Below are positions 54,201 to 64,000 of a DNA stretch of 64,000 nt, piece by piece. Under the pieces are notes generated by a model. The model saw nothing but the letters and a program-made list of their open reading frames with translations. It did not search any database and was not told the origin of the DNA. The DNA comes from Thuidium tamariscinum (Eukaryota; Streptophyta; Bryopsida; Hypnales; Thuidiaceae), in contig OX344755.2 of assembly GCA_947034885.2 (NCBI GenBank), forward strand, positions 27,349,052 to 27,413,051, given 5' to 3'. Every line of letters starts with the position of its first letter. Position 1 is the stretch's first letter. Made by a program: the position numbers and the translations under genes.

Positions 54201-54906
54201 TAACTCCGTAGGCTCTTGAATGGTGTGCATTTTTGAATTTTAATGGCATTGAATTTCACAGCATATTTTTTGTAGTAATTCTATAGAACTGGATTAGATA
54301 TTACAATGTGATCACGTTGAATTTGCCTTGCAACTGGGAAGTTTGCGCGTCTTGATATCAACTAAACAACGAGGAGATTTCCTCGGCCACGAGAATAACT
54401 CCGTAGGCTCTTGAATGGTGTGCATTTTTGAATATAATCGCATTGAATTTCACAGCATATTTTTTGTAGTAATTCTATAGAACTGGATTAGATATTACAA
54501 TGTGATCACGTTGAATTTGTATTGCAACTGAGAAGTTTGTGCGTCTTGATATCAACTAAACACCTCGGAGATTTCCTCGGCCACGAGAATAACTCCGTAG
54601 GCTCTTGAATGGTGTGCATTTTTGAATTTTAATCGCATTGAATTTCACAGCATATTTTTTGTAGTAATTCTATAGAACTGGATTAGATATTACAATGTGA
54701 TCACGTTGAATTTGCCTTGCAACTGGGAAGTTTGCGCGTCTAGTATCAACTAAACAACGAGGAGATTTCCTCGGCCACGAGAGTAACTCCGTAGGCTCTT
54801 GAATGGTGTGCATTTTTGAATATAATCGCATTGAATTTCACAGCATATTTTTTGTAGTAATTCTATAGAACTGGATTAGATATTACAATGTGATCACGTT
54901 GAATTT

Positions 54907-56651
54907 GTATTGCAACTGAGAAGTTTGCGCGTCTTGATATCAACTAAACACCTCGGAGATTTCCTCGGCCACGAGAATAACTCCGTAGGCTCTTGAATGG
55001 TGTGCATTTTTGAATTTTAATCGCATTGAATTTCACAGCATATTTTTTGTAGTAATTCTATAGAACTGGATTAGATATTACAATGTGATCACGTTGAATT
55101 TGCCTTGCAACTGGGAAGTTTGCGCGTCTAGTATCAACTAAACAACGAGGAGATTTCCTCGGCCACGAGAGTAACTCCGTAGGCTCTTGAATGGTGTGCA
55201 TTTTTGAATATAATCGCATTGAATTTCACAGCATATTTTTTGTAGTAATTCTATAGAACTGGATTAGATATTACAATGTGATCACGTTGAATTTGCCTTG
55301 CAACTGGGAAGTTTGCGCGTCTTGATATCAACTAAACAACGAGGAGATTTCCTCGGCCACGAGAGTAACTCCGTAGGCTCTTGAATGGTGTGCATTTTTG
55401 AATATAATCGCATTGAATTTCACAGCATATTTTTTGTAGTAATTCTATAGAACTGGATTAGATATTACAATGTGATCACGTTGAATTTGCCTTGCAACTG
55501 GGAAGTTTGCGCGTCTAGTATCAACTAAACAACGAGGAGATTTCCTCGGCCACGAGAGTAACTCCGTAGGCTCTTGAATGGTGTGCATTTTTGAATATAA
55601 TCGCATTGAATTTCACAGCATATTTTTTGTAGTAATTCTATAGAACTGGATTAGATATTACAATGTGATCACGTTGAATTTGTATTGCAACTGAGAAGTT
55701 TACGCGTCTTGATATCAACTAAACAACGAGGAGATTTCCCCGGCCAAGGGACTAACTCCGTCGGCTCTTGAATGGTGTGCATTTTTGAATTTTAATGGCA
55801 TTGAATTTCACAGCATATTTTTTGTAGTAATTCTATAGAACTGGATTAGATATTACAATGTGATCACGTTGAATTTGTATTGCAACTGAGAAGTTTGCGC
55901 GTCTTGATATCAACTAAACACCTCGGAGATTTCCTCGGCCACGAGAATAACTCCGTAGGCTCTTGAATGGTGTGCATTTTTGAATTTTAATCGCATTGAA
56001 TTTCACAGCATATTTTTTGTAGTAATTCTATAGAACTGGATTAGATATTACAATGTGATCACGTTGAATTTGCCTTGCAACTGGGAAGTTTGCGCGTCTA
56101 GTATCAACTAAACAACGAGGAGATTTCCTCGGCCACGAGAGTAACTCCGTAGGCTCTTGAATGGTGTGCATTTTTGAATATAATCGCATTGAATTTCACA
56201 GCATATTTTTTGTAGTAATTCTATAGAACTGGATTAGATATTACAATGTGATCACGTTGAATTTGCCTTGCAACTGGGAAGTTTGCGCGTCTTGATATCA
56301 ACTAAACAACGAGGAGATTTCCTCGGCCACGAGAGTAACTCCGTAGGCTCTTGAATGGTGTGCATTTTTGAATATAATCGCATTGAATTTCACAGCATAT
56401 TTTTTGTAGTAATTCTATAGAACTGGATTAGATATTACAATGTGATCACGTTGAATTTGCCTTGCAACTGGGAAGTTTGCGCGTCTAGTATCAACTAAAC
56501 AACGAGGAGATTTCCTCGGCCACGAGAGTAACTCCGTAGGCTCTTGAATGGTGTGCATTTTTGAATATAATCGCATTGAATTTCACAGCATATTTTTTGT
56601 AGTAATTCTATAGAACTGGATTAGATATTACAATGTGATCACGTTGAATTT
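54907..56651. repeat. 5-mer higher-order repeat, 970 bp, one full and one partial copy
   Basis: Order GTATTG/GCGCG/CACCTCGG; CTAGTATC; canonical; CTAGTATC; GTATTG. CTAGTATC sites at 55,130 and 55,517 recur at 56,100 and 56,487, each 970 bp later. The fifth unit differs: GGCCAAGGGACT with TACGCG in the first copy, GTGCG with CACCTCGG in the second. Confidence 0.8.
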
Positions 56652-59600
56652 GTATTGCAACTGAGAAGTTTGTGCGTCTTGATATCAACTAAACACCTCG
56701 GAGATTTCCTCGGCCACGAGAATAACTCCGTAGGCTCTTGAATGGTGTGCATTTTTGAATTTTAATCGCATTGAATTTCACAGCATATTTTTTGTAGTAA
56801 TTCTATAGAACTGGATTAGATATTACAATGTGATCACGTTGAATTTGTCTTGCAACTGAGAAGTTTACGCGTCTTGATATCAACTAAACAACGAGGAGAT
56901 TTCCTCGGCCAGGAGAGTAACTCCGTAGGCTCTTGAATGGTGTGCATTTTTGAATTTTAATGGCATTGAATTTCACAGCATATTTTTTGTAGTAATTCTA
57001 TAGAACTGGATTAGATATTACAATGTGATCACGTTGAATTTGTCTTGCAACTGAGAAGTTTGCGCGTCTTGATATCAACTAAACACCTCGGAGATTTCCT
57101 CGGCCACGAGAGTAACTCCGTAGGCTCTTGAATGGTGTGCATTTTTGAATTTAATGGCATTGAATTTCACAGCATATTTTTTGTAGTAATTCTATAGAAC
57201 TGGATTAGATATTACAATGTGATCACGTTGAATTTGTCTTGCAACTGAGAAGTTTACGCGTCTTGATATCAACTAAACAACGAGGAGATTTCCCCGGCCA
57301 AGGGACTAACTCCGTCGGCTCTTGAATGGTGTGCATTTTTGAATTTTAATGGCATTGAATTTCACAGCATATTTTTTGTAGTAATTCTATAGAACTGGAT
57401 TAGATATTACAATGTGATCACGTTGAATTTGTCTTGCAACTGAGAAGTTTGCGCGTCTGGATATCAACTAAACACCTCGGAGATTTCCTCGGCCACGAGA
57501 GTAACTCCGTAGGCTCTTGAATGGTGTGCATTTTTGAATTTAATCGCATTGAATTTCACAGCATATTTTTTGTAGTAATTCTATAGAACTGAATTAGATA
57601 TTACAATGTGATCACGTTGAATTTGTATTGCAGCTGAGAAGTTTGCGCGTCTTGATATCAACTAAACACCTCGGAGATTTCCTCGGCCACGAGAGTAACT
57701 CCGTAGGCTCTTGAATGGTGTGCATTTTTGAATTTAATGGCATTGAATTTCACAGCATATTTTTTGTAGTAATTCTATAGAACTGGATTAGATATTACAA
57801 TGTGATCACGTTGAATTTGTCTTGCAACTGAGAAGTTTACGCGTCTTGATATCAACTAAACAACGAGGAGATTTCCTCGGCCAGGAGAGTAACTCCGTAG
57901 GCTCTTGAATGGTGTGCATTTTTGAATTTTAATCGCATTGAATTTCACAGCATATTTTTTGTAGTAATTCTATAGAACTGGATTAGATATTACAATGTGA
58001 TCACGTTGAATTTGTCTTGCAACTGAGAAGTTTGCGCGTCTGGATATCAACTAAACACCTCGGAGATTTCCTCGGCCACGAGAGTAACTCCGTAGGCTCT
58101 TGAATGGTGTGCATTTTTGAATTTAATCGCATTGAATTTCACAGCATATTTTTTGTAGTAATTCTATAGAACTGAATTAGATATTACAATGTGATCACGT
58201 TGAATTTGTATTGCAGCTGAGAAGTTTGCGCGTCTTGATATCAACTAAACACCTCGGAGATTTCCTCGGCCACGAGAGTAACTCCGTAGGCTCTTGAATG
58301 GTGTGCATTTTTGAATTTAATCGCATTGAATTTCACAGCATATTTTTTGTAGTAATTCTATAGAACTGGATTAGATATTACAATGTGATCACGTTGAATT
58401 TGTCTTGCAACTGAGAAGTTTACGCGTCTTGATATCAACTAAACAACGAGGAGATTTCCTCGGCCAGGAGAGTAACTCCGTAGGCTCTTGAATGGTGTGC
58501 ATTTTTGAATTTTAATCGCATTGAATTTCACAGCATATTTTTTGTAGTAATTCTATAGAACTGGATTAGATATTACAATGTGATCACGTTGAATTTGTCT
58601 TGCAACTGAGAAGTTTGCGCGTCTTGATATCAACTAAACACCTCGGAGATTTCCTCGGCCACGAGAGTAACTCCGTAGGCTCTTGAATGGTGTGCATTTT
58701 TGAATTTAATCGCATTGAATTTCACAGCATATTTTTTGTAGTAATTCTATAGAACTGGATTAGATATTACAATGTGATCACGTTGAATTTGTATTGCAAC
58801 TGAGAAGTTTACGCGTCTTGATATCAACTAAACAACGAGGAGATTTCCCCGGCCAAGGGACTAACTCCGTCGGCTCTTGAATGGTGTGCATTTTTGAATT
58901 TTAATGGCATTGAATTTCACAGCATATTTTTTGTAGTAATTCTATAGAACTGGATTAGATATTACAATGTGATCACGTTGAATTTGTCTTGCAACTGAGA
59001 AGTTTGCGCGTCTGGATATCAACTAAACACCTCGGAGATTTCCTCGGCCACGAGAGTAACTCCGTAGGCTCTTGAATGGTGTGCATTTTTGAATTTAATC
59101 GCATTGAATTTCACAGCATATTTTTTGTAGTAATTCTATAGAACTGGATTAGATATTACAATGTGATCACGTTGAATTTGTATTGCAACTGAGAAGTTTA
59201 CGCGTCTTGATATCAACTAAACACCTACGAGATTTCCTCGGCCAGGAGAATAACTCCGTAGGCTCTTGAATGGTGTGCATTTTTGAATTTTAATGGCATT
59301 GAATTTCACAGCATATTTTTTGTAGTAATTCTATAGAACTGGATTAGATATTACAATGTGATCACGTTGAATTTGTCTTGCAACTGAGAAGTTTGCGCGT
59401 CTGGATATCAACTAAACAACGAGGAGATTTCCTCGGCCACGAGAGTAACTCCGTAGGCTCTTGAATGGTGTGCATTTTTGAATTTAATCGCATTGAATTT
59501 CACAGCATATTTTTTGTAGTAATTCTATAGAACTGGATTAGATATTACAATGTGATCACGTTGAATTTGTCTTGCAACTGAGAAGTTTACGCGTCTTGAT

Positions 59601-62600
59601 ATCAACTAAACACCTCGGAGATTTCCTCGGCCACGAGAGTAACTCCGTAGGCTCTTGAATGGTGTGCATTTTTGAATTTAATCGCATTGATTTTTACAGC
59701 ATATTTTTTGTAGTAATTCTATAGAACTGGATTAGATATTACAATGTGATCACGTTGAATTTGTCTTGCAACTGAGAAGTTTGCGCGTCTTGATATCAAC
59801 TAAACACCTCGGAGATTTTTTCGGCCAGGAGAATAACTCCGTCGGCTCTTGAATGGTGTGCATTTTTGAATTTTAATGGCATTGAATTTCACAGCATATT
59901 TTTTGTAGTAATTCTATAGAACTGAATTAGATATTACAATGTGATCACGTTGAATTTGTATTGCAGCTGAGAAGTTTGCGCGTCTTGATATCAACTAAAC
60001 ACCTCGGAGATTTCCTCGGCCACGAGAGTAACTCCGTAGGCTCTTGAATGGTGTGCATTTTTGAATTTAATCGCATTGAATTTCACAGCATATTTTTTGT
60101 AGTAATTCTATAGAACTGGATTAGATATTACAATGTGATCACGTTGAATTTGTCTTGCAACTAAGAAGTTTGCGCGTCTCGATATCAACTAAACAACGAG
60201 GAGATTTCCCCGGCCAAGAGACCAACTCCGTAGGCTCTTGAATGGTGTGCATTTTTGAATTTTAATCGCATTGAATTTCACAGCATATTTTTTGTAGTAA
60301 TTCTATAGAACTGGATTAGATATTACAATGTGATCACGTTGAATTTGTATTGCAGCTGAGAAGTTTGCGCGTCTTGATATCAACTAAACACCTCGGAGAT
60401 TTCCTCGGCCACGAGAGTAACTCCGTAGGCTCTTGAATGGTGTGCATTTTTGAATTTAATCGCATTGAATTTCACAGCATATTTTTTGTAGTAATTCTAT
60501 AGAACTGGATTAGATATTACAATGTGATCACGTTGAATTTGTCTTGCAACTGAGAAGTTTACGCGTCTTGATATCAACTAAACAACGAGGAGATTTCCTC
60601 GGCCAGGAGAGTAACTCCGTAGGCTCTTGAATGGTGTGCATTTTTGAATTTTAATCGCATTGAATTTCACAGCATATTTTTTGTAGTAATTCTATAGAAC
60701 TGGATTAGATATTACAATGTGATCACGTTGAATTTGTCTTGCAACTGAGAAGTTTGCGCGTCTTGATATCAACTAAACACCTCGGAGATTTCCTCGGCCA
60801 CGAGAGTAACTCCGTAGGCTCTTGAATGGTGTGCATTTTTGAATTTAATCGCATTGAATTTCACAGCATATTTTTTGTAGTAATTCTATAGAACTGAATT
60901 AGATATTACAATGTGATCACGTTGAATTTGTATTGCAGCTGAGAAGTTTGCGCGTCTTGATATCAACTAAACACCTAGGAGATTTCCTCGGCCAGGAGAA
61001 TAACTCCGTAGGCTCTTGAATGGTGTGCATTTTTGAATTTAATCGCATTGAATTTCACAGCATATTTTTTGTAGTAATTCTATAGAACTGGATTAGATAT
61101 TACAATGTGATCACGTTGAATTTGTCTTGCAACTGAGAAGTTTACGCGTCTTGATATCAACTAAACAACGAGGAGATTTCCTCGGCCAGGAGAGTAACTC
61201 CGTAGGCTCTTGAATGGTGTGCATTTTTGAATTTTAATCGCATTGAATTTCACAGCATATTTTTTGTAGTAATTCTATAGAACTGGATTAGATATTACAA
61301 TGTGATCACGTTGAATTTGTCTTGCAACTGAGAAGTTTGCGCGTCTTGATATCAACTAAACACCTCGGAGATTTCCTCGGCCACGAGAATAACTCCGTAG
61401 GCTCTTGAATGGTGTGCATTTTTGAATTTAATCGCATTGAATTTCACAGCATATTTTTTGTAGTAATTCTATAGAACTGGATTAGATATTACAATGTGAT
61501 CACGTTGAATTTGTATTGCAACTGAGAAGTTTACGCGTCTTGATATCAACTAAACAACGAGGAGATTTCCCCGGCCAAGGGACTAACTCCGTCGGCTCTT
61601 GAATGGTGTGCATTTTTGAATTTTAATGGCATTGAATTTCACAGCATATTTTTTGTAGTAATTCTATAGAACTGGATTAGATATTACAATGTGATCACGT
61701 TGAATTTGTCTTGCAACTGAGAAGTTTGCGCGTCTGGATATCAACTAAACACCTCGGAGATTTCCTCGGCCACGAGAGTAACTCCGTAGGCTCTTGAATG
61801 GTGTGCATTTTTGAATTTAATCGCATTGAATTTCACAGCATATTTTTTGTAGTAATTCTATAGAACTGAATTAGATATTACAATGTGATCACGTTGAATT
61901 TGTATTGCAGCTGAGAAGTTTGCGCGTCTTGATATCAACTAAACACCTCGGAGATTTCCTCGGCCACGAGAGTAACTCCGTAGGCTCTTGAATGGTGTGC
62001 ATTTTTGAATTTAATCGCATTGAATTTCACAGCATATTTTTTGTAGTAATTCTATAGAACTGGATTAGATATTACAATGTGATCACGTTGAATTTGTCTT
62101 GCAACTGAGAAGTTTACGCGTCTTGATATCAACTAAACAACGAGGAGATTTCCTCGGCCAGGAGAGTAACTCCGTAGGCTCTTGAATGGTGTGCATTTTT
62201 GAATTTTAATCGCATTGAATTTTACAGCATATTTTTTGTAGTAATTCTATAGAACTGGATTAGATATTACAATGTGATCACGTTGAATTTGTCTTGCAAC
62301 TGAGAAGTTTGCGCGTCTTGATATCAACTAAACACCTCGGAGATTTCCTCGGCCACGAGAGTAACTCCGTAGGCTCTTGAATGGTGTGCATTTTTGAATT
62401 TAATCGCATTGAATTTCACAGCATATTTTTTGTAGTAATTCTATAGAACTGGATTAGATATTACAATGTGATCACGTTGAATTTGTCTTGCAACTGAGAA
62501 GTTTGCGCGTCTTGATATCAACTAAACACCTCGGAGATTTCCTCGGCCACGAGAGTAACTCCGTAGGCTCTTGAATGGTGTGCATTTTTGAATTTAATCG

Positions 62601-64000
62601 CATTGAATTTCACAGCATATTTTTTGTAGTAATTCTATAGAACTGAATTAGATATTACAATGTGATCACGTTGAATTTGTATTGCAGCTGAGAAGTTTGC
62701 GCGTCTTGATATCAACTAAACACCTAGGAGATTTCCTCGGCCAGGAGAATAACTCCGTAGGCTCTTGAATGGTGTGCATTTTTGAATTTAATCGCATTGA
62801 ATTTCACAGCATATTTTTTGTAGTAATTCTATAGAACTGGATTAGATATTACAATGTGATCACGTTGAATTTGTCTTGCAACTGAGAAGTTTACGCGTCT
62901 TGATATCAACTAAACAACGAGGAGATTTCCTCGGCCACGAGAGTAACTCCGTAGGCTCTTGAATGGTGTGCATTTTTGAATTTTAATCGCATTGAATTTC
63001 ACAGCATATTTTTTGTAGTAATTCTATAGAACTGGATTAGATATTACAATGTGATCACGTTGAATTTGTCTTGCAACTGAGAAGTTTGCGCGTCTTGATA
63101 TCAACTAAACACCTCGGAGATTTCCTCGGCCACGAGAGTAACTCCGTAGGCTCTTGAATGGTGTGCATTTTTGAATTTAATCGCATTGAATTTCACAGCA
63201 TATTTTTTGTAGTAATTCTATAGAACTGGATTAGATATTACAATGTGATCACGTTGAATTTGTATTGCAACTGAGAAGTTTACGCGTCTTGATATCAACT
63301 AAACAACGAGGAGATTTCCCCGGCCAAGGGACTAACTCCGTCGGCTCTTGAATGGTGTGCATTTTTGAATTTTAATGGCATTGAATTTCACAGCATATTT
63401 TTTGTAGTAATTCTATAGAACTGGATTAGATATTACAATGTGATCACGTTGAATTTGTCTTGCAACTGAGAAGTTTGCGCGTCTTGATATGAACTAAACA
63501 ACGAGGAGATTTCCTCGGCCACGAGAGTAACTCCGTAGGCTCTTGAATGGTGTGCATTTTTGAATTTAATCGCATTGAATTTCACAGCATATTTTTTGTA
63601 GTAATTCTATAGAACTGGATTAGATATTACAATGTGATCACGTTGAATTTGTATTGCAACTGAGAAGTTTACGCGTCTTGATATCAACTAAACAACGAGG
63701 AGATTTCCCCGGCCAAGGGACTAACTCCGTCGGCTCTTGAATGGTGTGCATTTTTGAATTTTAATGGCATTGAATTTCACAGCATATTTTTTGTAGTAAT
63801 TCTATAGAACTGGATTAGATATTACAATGTGATCACGTTGAATTTGTATTGCAACTGAGAAGTTTGCGCGTCTTGATATCAACTAAACACCTCGGAGATT
63901 TTTTCGGCCAGGAGAATAACTCCGTCGGCTCTTGAATGGTGTGCATTTTTGAATTTTAATGGCATTGAATTTCACAGCATATTTTTTGTAGTAATTCTAT
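56571..64000. repeat. Array domain G, diverged unit classes only
   Basis: After about 56.6 kb no AATATAATCG and no CCTTGCAACTGGG unit remains. Units have AATTTAATCG or AATTTTAATCG (often with GG instead of CG at 39-40), TCTTG or GTATTG with GAG, TACGCG or GCGCG, and varied hairpin segments. Classes found only here: GTCTGGATATC (57,459 on), GAATTAG (57,591 on) and GCAGCTGAG (57,632 on). The core stays nearly constant. GAATTAG marks at 57,591, 58,174, 59,924, 60,896, 61,868 and 62,645 are 3, 9, 5, 5 and 4 units apart. This may be an older part of the array, its edge, or another array type. Confidence 0.8.
57421..58480. repeat. Trimer repeat of about 583 bp in domain G
   Basis: Order TCTTG/GTCTGGATATC/CACCTCGG; GAATTAG/GCAGCTGAG/CACCTCGG; TCTTG/TACGCG/CAACGAGG/GGCCAGGAG is seen twice. 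GTCTGG recurs at 57,459 and 58,042, and GAATTAG at 57,591 and 58,174, both 583 bp apart (three units with one extra T). The third unit differs between copies at the CG/GG site at 39-40, so the copies have diverged or been converted. Confidence 0.75.

Larger units (their letters stand above)
45001..56570. repeat. Array domain F, mosaic of old and new classes
   Basis: New classes first become common here: 194-bp AATTTAATCG units (first near 45,107), TCTTG/GAG with CACCTCGTAG and AATAACCCCG (45,074; 46,045; 52,066; a GTATTG form at 48,959), GGCCAAGGGACC units (46,615 onward), the CTAGTATC deletion, TGGCATTG (51,135 onward) and four GACCAC copies at 52.7-54.2 kb. Canonical CCTTG/GGG units are still the largest class. 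The mix suggests recombination between the left array type and the domain G type. Confidence 0.7.
1..64000. repeat. 194-bp satellite DNA array, whole window
   Basis: The heptamer CCGTAGG recurs at 1, 195, 389 and so on through the window with 193-195 bp spacing, all in the same orientation, giving about 330 copies. No inversion, gap, insertion of unrelated DNA or flanking unique sequence was seen. Units differ by roughly 0-8%, mostly at fixed diagnostic sites. In the first unit every reading frame on both strands has stops no more than about 140 bp apart, so no protein is encoded. Long head-to-tail arrays of this unit size are typical of eukaryotic centromeric or pericentromeric heterochromatin; which chromosome and species is not visible. 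Both window ends cut through the array, so its true size is unknown. Confidence 0.99.

Noticed and set aside
1..64000. CRISPR array
   Set aside because: The repeat is 194 bp with no unique spacers between copies and no cas genes; this is contiguous satellite.
1..64000. Protein-coding repeats or a giant repetitive gene
   Set aside because: Stops occur in all six frames within each unit and the 194-bp length shifts frame at every copy.
1..64000. Assignment to a named satellite family or species
   Set aside because: Unit length and sequence did not match any satellite I can recall with certainty; a database search is needed.

Overview
The whole 64,000-base window is one uninterrupted, head-to-tail tandem array of a 194-bp satellite DNA monomer, about 330 copies (64,000/194.3). 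The first and last bases both lie inside monomers, so the real array is longer on both sides. I found no gene, RNA gene, transposon, CRISPR array or unique sequence. Going by stop positions in the first unit, stops close all six frames at least every ~140 bp. The unit has length 194 (not a multiple of 3), so each frame runs through all three phases.

This is typical of eukaryotic (peri)centromeric, B-chromosome or sex-chromosome heterochromatin. The organism cannot be named from the sequence. The first unit is 38.1% G+C (55 A, 33 C, 41 G, 65 T). It has 8 CpG against about 7 expected. Lack of CpG depletion argues weakly against a heavily CpG-methylated vertebrate or plant and fits an invertebrate such as an insect. 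No match to a named satellite family is claimed.

The monomer, numbered from the CCGTAGG at base 1, has two parts. Positions 1-30 and 41-118 are almost unchanged through all copies. Nearly all variation sits at 31-40 and 119-190. The unit carries three short perfect dyads, TTCTATAGAA (73-82), GTGATCAC (102-109) and TTGATATCAA (146-155), plus a hairpin-prone segment (164-188). In that segment, variant classes often shift or compensate so that some short stem remains.

Layout by variant content: (A) 1-7,110, canonical units with a 6-mer higher-order repeat of 1,166 bp; (B) 7,111-12,938, a 15-mer of 2,914 bp present twice in tandem; (C) 12,939-24,007, canonical units with ATC>CTAC and ATC>GAAC changes in the third dyad; (D) 24,008-37,190, a 9-mer of 1,750 bp (three copies) and the first copies of a diverged lineage; (E) 37,191-45,000, ended by a mixed stretch, with an exact 389-bp dimer series at 37,417-39,944; (F) 45,001-56,570, a mosaic where several new variant classes mix; (G) 56,571-64,000, where the canonical class disappears and only diverged classes remain. 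The pattern fits repeated unequal crossover or conversion that homogenises local blocks, with G possibly nearer an array edge or another array.
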